This document shows positions 27,996-37,528 of a DNA stretch of 64,000 bases, piece by piece. Origin of the DNA: Paraburkholderia fungorum (lineage in GTDB: Bacteria; Pseudomonadota; Gammaproteobacteria; Burkholderiales; Burkholderiaceae). The stretch's first letter is position 1, and the number at the start of each line of letters is the position of its first letter. The notes beneath the pieces are model-generated. The model saw nothing but the letters and a program-made list of their open reading frames with translations, ran no database searches and was not told the DNA's origin. Position numbers and translations under genes: made by a program. Where the stretch lies: positions 65,158 to 129,157 of the forward strand of contig NZ_CADFGE010000002.1 of NCBI RefSeq assembly GCF_902833645.1, in the 5' to 3' direction.

Positions 27996-29630
27996 ATGCA
28001 CCGATTCAGTTTCACGCAAAAGCTCTGGCTGCCTCTGATCGTCAGTCTGATGGCACTCCTCGTGGTGTCCGTGTCGGCGGCATGGTTGTCCCGTCAGACT
28101 CGCATCGAAGAGCGTAAGAACGATCTGGTCAATGTCGCCCATGTAGGGCTCAGCATCGTGAAGGAATACGCGACACTTGCGCAGAGCGGCGCGCTCGCCG
28201 AGGCGGATGCCCGCAAACAGGCACTCGAGCGGCTGCGCAATATCCGCTATGGCGAAGACGGTTATTTTCTCGTCATCGATTCCAAACCGAGGATGGTCAT
28301 GCATGCGATGAAACCCGCATTGAATGGAAAAGACCTCGCGGGAACCGCCGATGCCGATGGCCGCCATCATTACGTGACGTTCGCTTCGGTCGCGCAGGCG
28401 CCGAACGGTGGTTTCGTCGATTACGTGTTTCCCCATCCACACGATCCGGCCAATGCGGCGGTCGACAAGATCGGCTACGTCGTGCGATATGCGCCGTGGG
28501 ACTGGATTATCGCTACGGGCGCTTATGTGGACGATATCGACGCGGCGTTCAAAGAGTCGCTCTATCTCGTGGGCGGCATATTTGCCGGACTCGCGGTACT
28601 GCTGTCGACGCTGGTCTCGTTCACTAACCGCAGCATTCAACGCACGATAGGCGGAGACCCGGCCTAGGCAGCCCAGGTGGCCGGTGAGATCACGCTGGGT
28701 AACCTCGCCATCGACATCGATACCCGCCGGACCGACGATTCCAGTCTGTTGCATGTGATGCAGCGTATGCGCGACGGGCTCGCCGACACGATTGGACAGA
28801 TCAAGGACGCCGCCAGCAAGGTGGCGATGGGCGCGGGCGAGATTGCCGCGGGCAACGCCGACCTGTCCGCGCGTACCGAGAATCAGGCCGCCTCGCTCGA
28901 GCAAACCGCTGCCAGCATGGAGCAAATGACCGCGATGGTCAGACAGACGGCCGAGAACGCTCAAACGGCAAGTGAAATGACGGCGAATGCGGAGGAAGTC
29001 GTCAATCGCGGTGGCGAGATGGCCACGGCAGCGGCGTCGACCATGCAGGAGGTGTCGAGCGAATCGCACAGGATGGTGGAGATCATTTCAGTAATCGAAG
29101 GCATTGCGTTTCAGACCAATATCCTCGCGCTCAATGCCGCGGTGGAAGCGGCGCGAGCCGGAGACGAGGGGCGCGGTTTCGCTGTCGTGGCCGGCGAAGT
29201 GCGTACGCTGGCGCAGCGCAGTGCGAGTGCGGCAAAAGAAATTCGGGTTCTGATCAATCGCGCGGTGGGAAAGGTGCAGAGCGGCGTTGAACTCGTCGAT
29301 AAAACCGGGCAGACAATCGAGGCTGCGCGCGATGCGATCGCGAGAGTGTCCGGGGTCGTACACGAGATCACGGCGGCCGCCAAGGAGCAAAGCGCCGGCA
29401 TCAATCAGGTCAACATTGCCGTTACGCAGATGGATAGCATGACGCAGCAAAACGCCGCGCTGGTCGAACAGGCGGCAGCAGCGGCGCAGTCGTTGACGGA
29501 GCTGGCGCAACTGCTGCATGTCTCGACAGATAAATTTCATCTGCGGGAAGCGCCTGGTGGGTTAAGTCGGCCGGAGATGAAGGTTCGGACGGAAAACAGG
29601 GCGTCGCGCGGGCTGTCGGCAGTGTCATGA
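27996..29630 (+). pseudogene. Cache-domain methyl-accepting chemotaxis protein with internal TAG
   Basis: A chemoreceptor split by a single in-frame stop. Codons 1-223 encode a membrane anchor (LWLPLIVSLMALLVVSVSAAW), a periplasmic single-Cache domain (RYGEDGYFLVIDSKPRMVMH, KIGYVVRYAPWDWIIATGAYVDD) and a second membrane helix, ending GGDPA. Codon 224 is TAG (28665-28667). The same frame continues [16 protein letters not shown] with HAMP-like sequence, then the signalling domain hairpin [19 protein letters not shown], and stops at 29630. Homologues usually read GGDPAYA here, so TAC or TAT to TAG is the simplest cause. Both halves otherwise look intact, suggesting a recent nonsense change, readthrough, or a sequencing error. 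Confidence 0.88.
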
Positions 29631-29889
29631 TTGCGGCGGCACGGCACAGGACGTGCTTCGCGTGTTGGTAAACCACGCCAGCGTAAGTCCTGTGTCCTGG
29701 GCTGCACTGTGGCCGGCGCCTTCTCGGTAGAGAAGGGCTGCATGACAAACGCTCACGAGTCCGTGCCCGCAGCGCGTCGGCGTTTGTAAATGATGCGCGC
29801 AGCGATGTAAGGTTTTCCGCCGAGGTTCATCGTGCATCGTCGAGCAAGACGATGCTTGCGGGCACACAGCTTCGCAAGCAGGGAGTCAT

Positions 29890-30423
29890 ATGCGATACGA
29901 GCGGCAGATAGAACGGGGATACTACGAAGCGTTCACGCTGGCGCCACGCGACTGGGTGCCGAACAACAGCAAACTCGCCGTAGCGATCTATCGAACGGCG
30001 ATACCGGGTGCAGGCGGCGATCTGGCCGCCGAATTCGAGGCGCTTTTCGAGCATAACCAGTGGCCGCCGCAATGGCGCGACGGTATCTTCGACTACCATC
30101 ATTTTCATTCGACCGCGCACGAAGTGCTGGGCGTCGCGTCGGGTTCGGCCGATGTCATCATTGGCGGCCCGGGCGGAAGCGTGGCCACCCTGCATCCGGG
30201 CGATGCGCTGCTGCTGCCTGCCGGCACCGGACATTGCCTGCAGGCGTTCAACGGCAATCTGCGCGTGGTGGGCGCGTACCCGGCGGGGCAACAATGGGAC
30301 ATCAGGCGCGACAAGCTGACCCCGGAAGAACTCGCCGCAATGGAGTCGCTGCCGTTTCCCCCCAGCGATCCGGTGCTGGGTGAGCGTGGTCCCGTTGTCG
30401 AGCAATGGCTCGGCATGGCTTGA
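29890..30423 (+). CDS. Cupin-domain protein (YjlB-like)
   Basis: 177-residue small cupin. The core FDYHHFHSTAHEVLGVASGSADV and HPGDALLLPAGTGHCL supplies the histidine/glutamate pattern of the two cupin motifs, so metal binding is likely. It resembles YjlB-type proteins of unknown function. A gggag ribosome-binding site lies 7 bases before ATG 29890. It stands alone after the broken chemoreceptor and converges with the antiporter gene downstream. No pathway is indicated. Confidence 0.8.
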   Translation: MRYERQIERGYYEAFTLAPRDWVPNNSKLAVAIYRTAIPGAGGDLAAEFEALFEHNQWPPQWRDGIFDYHHFHSTAHEVLGVASGSADVIIGGPGGSVATLHPGDALLLPAGTGHCLQAFNGNLRVVGAYPAGQQWDIRRDKLTPEELAAMESLPFPPSDPVLGERGPVVEQWLGMA

Positions 30424-30526
30424 ACCGACAGGTCTTGCGCCAGTCTCCCCGGAAGGAGCGCGACATGCCGGAGATCGCGCGGCAGAAAAGGATTTCGCGC
30501 GATGGCAACGGACGGACGCTGACCAC

Positions 30527-31846
30527 TCAGCGGGCCACGCCACGCAAACGCTGATACCAGTTCATCAACGGCGTTGCGGAGATACCGTGCACGACCACGG
30601 AAGCGGTCACCACCGCCAGTGCGAGTGGCACGAGCGGCAGCACGTCGGCGCGCGGGCCATGCTCGAGTGCGTACGCGAGATAGTAAAACGAGCCGATCCC
30701 GCGAATCCCGAACCAGCTCATCAAGCGCCGCTGCGCGGGTGAGGCCGGTGAGCCGATCAACGACGCTTCGACGGCGAGCGGCCGCACAAGCACAAACAAT
30801 ACGACGATCAGCGCCGCGTTCGACCAGGTGAAGAGCGCCACAGGGAGCGACGCAAGGACGTTGCCGATGATCATCATCGTGGCCAGTTCGGCGATCCGCT
30901 CGAGTTCAACCGTGAAACCCAGCACCGATTCCGCCATGTACGCATGTGCTTTGCGCGGATGCGCGGCGGTCGCCTGGATGTCGCCCGGATCGACGGCCCC
31001 GATTGCGGCGGGCGCCGACCGCTTGCCGCTCGCGCGGTGTTCGGCCCGGCGCATCGCGACACCCGCCGCGAACACGGCGAGAAATCCGAACGTGTGGAGC
31101 AGTTGCGCAGCGCCGTAAGAAAGTGCGATCAGACCAAGCGCAAAGAAACCTTCGAGTCCAAGGGCCTGGGCGTGATGAGTGCGCAGCCAGGTGACCGCGT
31201 GGGTCGTCGTCCAGCTCAGCAGGGCGCCCACGGCTATTGCGCCGCCGATACCCCATATCGTCATGCCCAGAAAACCGAACGAAAACACCTGCTCGACGCC
31301 TGCTCGTGGGTCTGAACATAGCGCGAGGCCGGCGAGTACGAACGGTAGAGCAACACCGTCGTTCAGACCGCCTTCGCCGGAGAGCGCGAAGCGCACCCGG
31401 TCGAGATCGCCGGAATGGCGGACTTGCACATCATGCGCCAGCACTGGATCGGTCGGCGCCAGAATGGCGGCAAGCAGCAGCGCCGGTCCCCAGCCAAGCT
31501 TCAATATGCCGACGCCAGCCAGGGTCAGGAGCGGCACGGTGACGATCATCGCAAGGAATCCGAGCCGCAGCGGCAGGCTCCACATCGCGTCGAGCACCGG
31601 CACCCTCAGCCGTAAGCCGATCGCGAACAGCGACACCAGCAGCGCGATCTGCGTGAGGATGCGCAGCAGGGCGGCGTCGTGGGGAAGGGACAGCGCAAGC
31701 AGCCCGACGCCTGCCGGGCCGAGCACGAAGCCGGCAGCCAGATAAAACATCGCCGTGCTGCATGGCAGGCGCTCGAACATTGAACTCGCAATGCCCATGA
31801 CGACGAAGATGCCGCCGGCGATCAGAAATGACGCTGTTTCGTGCAT
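30527..31846 (-). CDS. CPA1-type Na+(K+)/H+ antiporter
   Basis: 439-residue inner-membrane protein with about twelve hydrophobic segments. The conserved ion-path motif LAPTDPVLAHDVQV lies in the middle, followed by GEGGLNDGVALPFV; these match cation:proton antiporter 1 proteins. FGIRGIGSFYYLAYALE lies in the last third. The ATG at 31844-31846 (MHETASFLIAGG) is preferred; extending to 31885 would require a TTG start. It probably supports pH or sodium homeostasis. It is monocistronic with no ligand-binding C-terminal domain. Confidence 0.87.
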   Translation of the reverse strand: MHETASFLIAGGIFVVMGIASSMFERLPCSTAMFYLAAGFVLGPAGVGLLALSLPHDAALLRILTQIALLVSLFAIGLRLRVPVLDAMWSLPLRLGFLAMIVTVPLLTLAGVGILKLGWGPALLLAAILAPTDPVLAHDVQVRHSGDLDRVRFALSGEGGLNDGVALPFVLAGLALCSDPRAGVEQVFSFGFLGMTIWGIGGAIAVGALLSWTTTHAVTWLRTHHAQALGLEGFFALGLIALSYGAAQLLHTFGFLAVFAAGVAMRRAEHRASGKRSAPAAIGAVDPGDIQATAAHPRKAHAYMAESVLGFTVELERIAELATMMIIGNVLASLPVALFTWSNAALIVVLFVLVRPLAVEASLIGSPASPAQRRLMSWFGIRGIGSFYYLAYALEHGPRADVLPLVPLALAVVTASVVVHGISATPLMNWYQRLRGVAR

Positions 31847-31936
31847 GCCGCTGAACCGGGGTGATCGTGTCAGCGGTACGTGCAATGCCTATGCCCGGGC
31901 TTTGTTCGAGCAACCCGAGCGTTGCAAAGCTTCTGC

Positions 31937-31960
31937 GAGGTGAGGTGAGGTGAGGTGAGG
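31937..31960. repeat. TGAGG pentanucleotide tandem repeat
   Basis: GAGG followed by four head-to-tail copies of TGAGG, then the degenerate cgaagcgagg. It lies in the 145-bp gap upstream of the antiporter start and downstream of the monooxygenase end. Such short repeats can vary in copy number. Confidence 0.85.
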
Positions 31961-31991
31961 CGAAGCGAGGGGATAGCAGATCTACGGCTGC

Positions 31992-33167
31992 TCAACTGCC
32001 ACCGGTGAGCACGCCGGATTCTGTCCGGTGACGACGATACATTTCGATTGTCAGCGCTTCGGCGTCGTGGGACAGAAACGTCGCCGCGCCTTCGGCCGAA
32101 GCTTCGGCGGACTCGATGACACGCGCGAACATCAATGTTTCATACTCCGAAACAGCGTCGTCCCACGATGAGTGCGCAGCCAGCAGCCGCGCAAGTTCGG
32201 CGGCGTCGAGCATCGCATTGTTCACGCCTTCGCCGCCGAATGGCGACATCACATGCGCCGCATCACCAATCAGCGTGAGGCCAGTGCGGTGCGTCCAGCA
32301 ATGCCCTACAGGCAGGGCATAAATCGGCCGAACGGCAAATTGATCGTTGCTGGCGCGAAACAGATCCAGGATGCCTTCGGCGAAGCCCGAGTATTCGCGT
32401 ATCAAGCCTTCCCGGACCGCTTTCGGCGACGTGAAATCGAAGCGCCGTTCCACCCAGCCGAGCGGAACGCGGAAGATCGCATAGCCGCGCAAATGCGCGT
32501 TACCGTTGCGCTGGACGATCAGCCCCTTGCCGTCGCTTTCCACGCCCATCTTGCCGCGACCGACCAGGCGCGCCAGAACGGGATGAGAGCGGTCGACGTC
32601 GTCGATGCCGAATTCGACGAAACACAGACCGCTGTATTGAGGCATGTACGGCGACAGCAGCGGCCGCACCCGTGACCATGTGCCGTCGGCGCCGATCACA
32701 AGATCGAATGGACCTTCAATGCCGGCGTCAAACAGCAGGTTCCAGCGTCCGTCGCCATTGTCCAGTACTTCGCGCAGCGGCCGGTTCCACTGAACCATGC
32801 CGTCCGGCAGGGCATCGAGCAGCATGGCGCGCAAAGCCGTGCGGTCGACTTCGGGCCGATTTCCGCTCGCGGTGTCGGGGTCCTCAAAAAGTACCTGCCC
32901 GTGTTTGTCTAGCAGACGTGTGCCTTGATCCTCATAGCGGGCGACCGCCTGGAATGCATCGGTCAAGCCGGCGCGTTGCAGTGCCAGCAGGCCGGACTCT
33001 TCGTGCAGGTCCAACGTGCCGCCTTGCGGTCGTTCGAGCGGATGCGTATCGCGCTCGAATATCGTGGCGGTAATCCCTTGAAGATGAAGCAGACGTGCAA
33101 GCGTGAGTCCCGCGGGTCCACCGCCGACAATGGCAATCCTGGGGTTTGCATTCATGAGAGATTTCAT
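31992..33167 (-). CDS. TetX-like FAD-dependent monooxygenase
   Basis: 391-residue group A flavin monooxygenase. It has the FAD dinucleotide motif IVGGGPAGLTLARLL near the start, the DG motif GADGTWSRVRP in the middle, and the GD motif LIGDAAHVMSPFGGEGVN near residue 300. It resembles the TetX/aromatic hydroxylase group. ATG 33165-33167 and a second ATG at 33153-33155 are both possible. It diverges from a MarR regulator, and two palindromes of the MarR type lie between the genes, so it is probably induced by a phenolic or antibiotic-like compound. The substrate is unknown. Confidence 0.88.
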   Translation of the reverse strand: MKSLMNANPRIAIVGGGPAGLTLARLLHLQGITATIFERDTHPLERPQGGTLDLHEESGLLALQRAGLTDAFQAVARYEDQGTRLLDKHGQVLFEDPDTASGNRPEVDRTALRAMLLDALPDGMVQWNRPLREVLDNGDGRWNLLFDAGIEGPFDLVIGADGTWSRVRPLLSPYMPQYSGLCFVEFGIDDVDRSHPVLARLVGRGKMGVESDGKGLIVQRNGNAHLRGYAIFRVPLGWVERRFDFTSPKAVREGLIREYSGFAEGILDLFRASNDQFAVRPIYALPVGHCWTHRTGLTLIGDAAHVMSPFGGEGVNNAMLDAAELARLLAAHSSWDDAVSEYETLMFARVIESAEASAEGAATFLSHDAEALTIEMYRRHRTESGVLTGGS

Positions 33168-33171
33168 TAAT

Positions 33172-33204
33172 ATAGGTACCTATGCAATATATATAGGTGC
33201 CTAT
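33172..33204. promoter_or_regulatory. Two tandem palindromic MarR-type operators
   Basis: ATAGGTACCTAT at 33172-33183 is a perfect 12-bp palindrome; ATAGGTGCCTAT at 33193-33204 matches it at 11 of 12 positions. Centres are 21 bp apart, two helical turns. They fill the space between the divergent monooxygenase and MarR starts, a layout suited to simultaneous control of both. Confidence 0.8.
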
Positions 33205-33208
33205 TGAT

Positions 33209-33673
33209 ATGTCAAGCGAATCGCACACCGAAGATCCGAGTCGGCCCATGAGGCTGATCGGCCAGGTGTATCGAAGCTTCGCGAGGCTGGTCGACACGCC
33301 GCTGCGTCAGTTGGGATTTGCGTATGGCCAGTTGCCCGTTCTGGTGACGCTGAAAAAAGCCGGCGCCCTGTCTCAGGCAGAGTTGGCGCGTACGACGCAG
33401 GTTGAGCAGTCCAGCATGGCTCAACTGCTGAGCCGGATGGAACGCGACGGTTTAGTCAAACGCGTGCCCGATCCGGCTGATGGCCGAAGCCGGCTCATCT
33501 CGCTGACTCCCCATGCCGCGAAGCAGATGCCCAACGGCAAGCGGGTCATGGACGAGGTTTGCGAAACAGCCTTGAGCGGCTTTACGTCCGAAGAACGAAC
33601 GCAATTACTGGAGTTGTTGCTGAGAATCGACGCCAATCTGGAACGGTCGCTCATCGATAGGGATAATGGCTGA
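33209..33673 (+). CDS. MarR-family transcription regulator
   Basis: 154-residue winged-helix regulator. The recognition region is [24 protein letters not shown] and the wing contains [13 protein letters not shown], the DxRxxxxxLT pattern of MarR proteins. Start ATG 33209 lies only 5 bp beyond the second operator, leaving no clear ribosome-binding site; a GTG at 33197 or an ATG at 33248 are alternatives. It probably represses itself and the divergent monooxygenase through the two operators. The ligand is not known. Confidence 0.9.
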   Translation: MSSESHTEDPSRPMRLIGQVYRSFARLVDTPLRQLGFAYGQLPVLVTLKKAGALSQAELARTTQVEQSSMAQLLSRMERDGLVKRVPDPADGRSRLISLTPHAAKQMPNGKRVMDEVCETALSGFTSEERTQLLELLLRIDANLERSLIDRDNG

Positions 33674-33698
33674 TACGCAGACGTATCGGGAGAGGACG

Positions 33699-34034
33699 AT
33701 GATAGAACGGCATAGGGTTACCACAGCGTTTGAGCTTCCGGGGCACCGGATCGAGCGGTCCTTCGGCGTCGCTCGTGGGATCGTCGTTCGGTCCCGATCC
33801 ATCGTTGGCTCGCTTGGCGCATCGCTGCAGACAATTTTCGGCGGCAACATCTCGCTGTACACGTCGCTGTGTGAGCGAACGCGGCAGGATGCTTATGAAC
33901 GGATGCTTGCCCAGGCCGCGGATCTGGGGGCGAACAGCATCATCGGCATGCGATACGACGCGACCGAGATTGCGAGGGGTATTACCGAGGTGCTGTGTTA
34001 CGGGACCGCAGTCCATGCAACCGTGCTGGATTGA
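33699..34034 (+). CDS. YbjQ-family (UPF0145) protein
   Basis: 111-residue member of the YbjQ family: glycine-rich segments [21 protein letters not shown], then [22 protein letters not shown], and a hydrophobic C-terminal strand ending [14 protein letters not shown] 33699 has a strong gggagagg ribosome-binding site and gives a family-like length; ATG 33666, overlapping MarR by 8 bp, is possible. Members form pentamers and have been called heavy-metal-binding, but no function is established. It is likely cotranscribed with the MarR gene. Confidence 0.85.
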   Translation: MIERHRVTTAFELPGHRIERSFGVARGIVVRSRSIVGSLGASLQTIFGGNISLYTSLCERTRQDAYERMLAQAADLGANSIIGMRYDATEIARGITEVLCYGTAVHATVLD

Positions 34035-34080
34035 AGCGCATGTGACGAGCGAGGCTGACGGCCCCGACACGCGGTCATAT

Positions 34081-35124
34081 TTAGCGCGCGGCGTGCCGTA
34101 CCGAAGAGGCACCCGCTGCGGCCCGCATCTGGGCCAGCAGCGCTTCGCCCGACCATGACGGCCGCACGTCGCTTCGCTCGGCTTCGCGCACGAGCTCGCA
34201 TAGCCGTTCGTTCACCGGCGCCGTCCGGCCAAGGCGATCAGCTAGGCGCACGACTTCGCCATTGATCCAGTCGATTTCCGTGGTGCGGCCCGCGGCCAGA
34301 TCGTCGGACATCGACGAGCGCGCGAGCGGATCGATCGTCAGCATCGCGCGGCCCAGCCGTTCGAACAACGCATCAGGTAGGCCGAGAACACGCGGTAGCC
34401 AGGTGGCGGGAAGTGGCGTCACTTTGGCCGGCCGTATGTTGGCCAGCTTCAGAAGCACGAGTGCTTCTTTCTGCGCCATGCCGAGGCAGATCCGGTAGGC
34501 GCGCTGCGAGAGTTCTTCCTTCAGCGGCCGGTTGGACAGCGCGTTGATCGCGTTGTTGAGATTGAGCAGCAGCTTGGCCCACTGCACCGGCAACATGTCG
34601 GCGTGCTGGATCAGCGGCAGATCTGCATTTCTGAAATCGTCGACGAACGGCTGCAAGGCCGGCGTTTGCCGGATCTCCAGTTTCCCCGCCGAGCCCTGAT
34701 GAAACGCAGCCGGGCTGCGTTCGACAACATTGAACGGCACCATCCCCTCTAGCACCGTTTGATGCGGCAGCGCCGCGCGCAGCACCTGCGCATTACCGAC
34801 GCCGTTCTGGAAGCTGACGACCACGGCGCCCGGACGAAGCACGCTCGCCAGTTCCGCCGCGGCGGTGGGTGTCGCGGCGGACTTGACGGTCACCAGCACG
34901 AGGTCGGCTGCGGCTGCCTTTACTGCCTGCGTGGATACGTGGATCCGCTCTGGCGGTACGAACCAGTGTCGAGTGTCGTAGTGCGACAGGGTGATGCCTT
35001 GCTGCTGCAACAGGTCGGCCATACGGGCACGCCCGACAAAATCCACCTCGCTGCCGGCGGCAAGCAACCGTCCGCCGATATAGCAGCCAATGGACCCCGC
35101 CCCGTAGATGCAAATTTTTGCCAT
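34081..35124 (-). CDS. Ketopantoate reductase-family protein (PanE-like)
   Basis: 347-residue NADP-dependent 2-ketoacid reductase fold. It begins with the Rossmann motif ICIYGAGSIGCYIGGRL, has SFQNGVGNAQVL in the middle (the conserved N-G-x-x-N segment), and the C-terminal helical domain contains WAKLLLNLNNAINALS, with the Lys-x-x-x-Asn-x-x-x-N pattern of the family. It may be pantothenate-pathway PanE or a paralogue acting on another ketoacid; no pantothenate genes are nearby, which favours a paralogue. Confidence 0.87.
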   Translation of the reverse strand: MAKICIYGAGSIGCYIGGRLLAAGSEVDFVGRARMADLLQQQGITLSHYDTRHWFVPPERIHVSTQAVKAAAADLVLVTVKSAATPTAAAELASVLRPGAVVVSFQNGVGNAQVLRAALPHQTVLEGMVPFNVVERSPAAFHQGSAGKLEIRQTPALQPFVDDFRNADLPLIQHADMLPVQWAKLLLNLNNAINALSNRPLKEELSQRAYRICLGMAQKEALVLLKLANIRPAKVTPLPATWLPRVLGLPDALFERLGRAMLTIDPLARSSMSDDLAAGRTTEIDWINGEVVRLADRLGRTAPVNERLCELVREAERSDVRPSWSGEALLAQMRAAAGASSVRHAAR

Positions 35125-35244
35125 GTGGATTCTCGAGTGATCCGTCCAATTACAGCAGAATCGCTACAGGAAGCGAGTCGTGGCAAGTACTTTTCTCTGT
35201 CACCGGGCAGTCGATGAGTGCCGGCAATGGACGCATCGACGTCG

Positions 35245-35706
35245 TCAATCCGCCCCGGGTGGAGGAAGTGGCGGCGTCAGAGCTTTCTTCATTGATGGCG
35301 CCGCGTGTAGTACGTAGCTCTCGCGCTCATAGAACGCAATGGCGTCTGGCCGCGCGTCGAGAAAAATCGCGCTCATACCGCGAGCACGGGCGTCGATTTC
35401 GGCATATTCCATCAAGGATCGACCGACGCCGCTCCCTCGGCCCGCCGCATCGACCACGAGGTCATCGATATGCAGATGCGCCCCGCGCGCCAGAGTGTGA
35501 ACGGGCCGCATGCCCATTACCCCGACAATCTTCCCGTCATCGAACGCGGCTACAAGCTCATAGCCCGAATGCGATTGGCGGCGGACTCGCTCTATGAATT
35601 CGGCTTCTTCAAGGGACCGAAGTTGAGTGATGACAGGGTATGCGTGCATCCATTCCGGCGGCGATAGTCTTCTAATTTCCAACTTGCTGCGGCTCTGGTC
35701 AGTCAT
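35245..35706 (-). CDS. GNAT-family N-acetyltransferase
   Basis: 153-residue acetyltransferase. The acetyl-CoA loop is VVDAAGRGSGVGRSLMEYAE near residue 85, preceded by the LHIDDLVV strand and followed by IFLDARPDAIAFYERESY, the usual GNAT motif B. No substrate-specific feature was recognised. It is a single gene between the PanE-like reductase and the gamma-glutamyltransferase-like gene. Confidence 0.87.
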   Translation of the reverse strand: MTDQSRSKLEIRRLSPPEWMHAYPVITQLRSLEEAEFIERVRRQSHSGYELVAAFDDGKIVGVMGMRPVHTLARGAHLHIDDLVVDAAGRGSGVGRSLMEYAEIDARARGMSAIFLDARPDAIAFYERESYVLHAAPSMKKALTPPLPPPGAD

Positions 35707-35931
35707 GGCTCAAGTCGATTCTCACTCGGAAAAACCAGATTGTTGCACGGAGCATGCATAGCGAGGTTTTTTGATGGGATGGAGGACACGGAAGCAGCCG
35801 CGCGACATTGACGTTGCCTTGCGCGCTTCATCCCGGCGATATGCGATCCTGGGTAGTCGGCCTATGTAACGAAGCTGGATCTCGACAAAAGCCGTCTCAC
35901 CGGGGCCACCGAAGTTTTACGCTCGAGCGCG

Positions 35932-37518
35932 TCACACCCCGAGCGCACGGCCGTCGCTGCGTGGATCGTGCGCGCCCGATGCGGCACCGTCCGATTCGAT
36001 GCGGATCATGCCCGGGTGGCCCGCCAATGGGCTCTGCGCCGGAATGACGCTCACCTCATGTCCGCGTGCAGCGAGTTTGGCGAACACGTCGGTGCCGGCG
36101 TCCTCTTCGAGCTTCAGGGCATCGCGCGTATCGGAGAAGGTCTTGCCGAGCAGAAAGCGCGGACGGGCGAGGGCAGTGAGCGGGTCCATTCCGTAGTCGA
36201 TCACGCGCGTGAGAATCGCGGCCAGCGTTTGCGGCTGACCGTCGGCGCCTTGCGTGCCAAATAACAGGTGTGGCCGGCCATGCTTCAGGTACATGCCCGG
36301 GTTGAGCGTGTGGAACGGCCGCTTGCCCGGTTGCACGACGTTGTGATGCGCGGGATTCGTGCTGAACGACGCGCCGCGATTGTGCCAGAGAATTCCTGTA
36401 TCGCCTGCCACCACACCGCTGCCCCAGTCGAAGTAAACTGTTTGCAGCACGCTGACGCTGCGGCCTTCGCTATCCGTCGCGCCGATAAACACCGTGTCGC
36501 CCGGGCGGAACACATGAGGCCATGGGCGCGCTTCACGCAAGTTGATCGAGCGCGCATGCGCGTCGAGCACGGCGGGCGAAAGCATGTCGTCGACCGGCAC
36601 GGCGTTGAACTCAGGATCGGACACGAAGCGGTCGCGCTCTACGAACCCGCACTTCACCGCTTCCACCAGCAAGTGGTAGTAGTCGGCCGTGCCCTCGGCG
36701 ATTTGCGCGATGTCGAAACGATCGAGCATGCCCATAATCTGCAGGGTCGTCACCCCTTGCGTCGGCGGCCGCATGCTGACCAGTTCGCCGCCACGATAGG
36801 CCACACGCAGCGGCGCCTCATCGCGTGCCTGCGTTCGCGCCAGATCGTTCAACGTCAGCGGCGAACCGGCCTCGCGCAAACCCCGTGCGATCCGCTCTGC
36901 CAGCTCGCCCTCATAGAATTCGCGCGCGCCGAAGCGGGCAATCCGCTCGATGCTCTTCGCCAGCGCCGGTTGCGCGAAACGCTCGGCAATGGCAGGAATA
37001 CGGCCGTGCGGTGCGAAAGTTGCCGCAAAGCCTGGCAAGGAACGCAATTCGTTCGCGCGCAGTGTGTGCCAGAAATGCTGCGAAGGCGTGACGGGAAACC
37101 CCTCCGCTGCATAGCCGAGCGCGCGATCGAACAGCGATGCCCACGATTGCTGCCCGCCCCATGAGGTCCGGCTGATTTGATAAGCCTGATGCCACGTGTC
37201 GACGGTTGCCGCCGTGGTGATCGCTGACGCAGCGCCGCGCAAAGGAATGGCGCCGCCGTACGGCGGCAGTTGCGCCGCGGCCTGGCCGATGCCCGATACC
37301 GTGCGCAACATGCGTTGCCGGTCGCCGATCACCCAGAATGCGTCGCCGCCGAGTCCCGTGAAATGCGGATAGGTCACGCACAGCGCCGCGCCGATGGCAA
37401 TCGCGGCTTCGATCGCGTTGCCGCCCGCACGCAGTACGTCCAGACCCGCGGCGCTAGCAGCGGCGTGCGGGCTGGTGACCATGCCACGCGTGCTGCTGGC
37501 GAGTTTCAGATTGTGCAT
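35932..37518 (-). CDS. Gamma-glutamyltransferase-family Ntn hydrolase (HpxW-like)
   Basis: 528-residue Ntn-hydrolase precursor. The predicted self-processing nucleophile is Thr342 in GDTVFIGATDSEGRSVSVLQ, where true glutamyltransferases have TTHxS; the downstream DWGSGVVAGDTGILWHNRG matches the family. The N-terminal substrate arginine motif of glutathione-type enzymes is absent (LRTVSGIGQAA instead). There is no signal peptide. These traits fit the oxamate amidohydrolase HpxW branch of ureide degradation better than periplasmic glutathione hydrolase. It is the last gene of a leftward operon after a cysteine hydrolase and an amidase, 10 bp behind the amidase. The substrate is inferred, not shown. 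Confidence 0.8.
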   Translation of the reverse strand: MHNLKLASSTRGMVTSPHAAASAAGLDVLRAGGNAIEAAIAIGAALCVTYPHFTGLGGDAFWVIGDRQRMLRTVSGIGQAAAQLPPYGGAIPLRGAASAITTAATVDTWHQAYQISRTSWGGQQSWASLFDRALGYAAEGFPVTPSQHFWHTLRANELRSLPGFAATFAPHGRIPAIAERFAQPALAKSIERIARFGAREFYEGELAERIARGLREAGSPLTLNDLARTQARDEAPLRVAYRGGELVSMRPPTQGVTTLQIMGMLDRFDIAQIAEGTADYYHLLVEAVKCGFVERDRFVSDPEFNAVPVDDMLSPAVLDAHARSINLREARPWPHVFRPGDTVFIGATDSEGRSVSVLQTVYFDWGSGVVAGDTGILWHNRGASFSTNPAHHNVVQPGKRPFHTLNPGMYLKHGRPHLLFGTQGADGQPQTLAAILTRVIDYGMDPLTALARPRFLLGKTFSDTRDALKLEEDAGTDVFAKLAARGHEVSVIPAQSPLAGHPGMIRIESDGAASGAHDPRSDGRALGV

Positions 37519-37528
37519 CAATGTTCCG

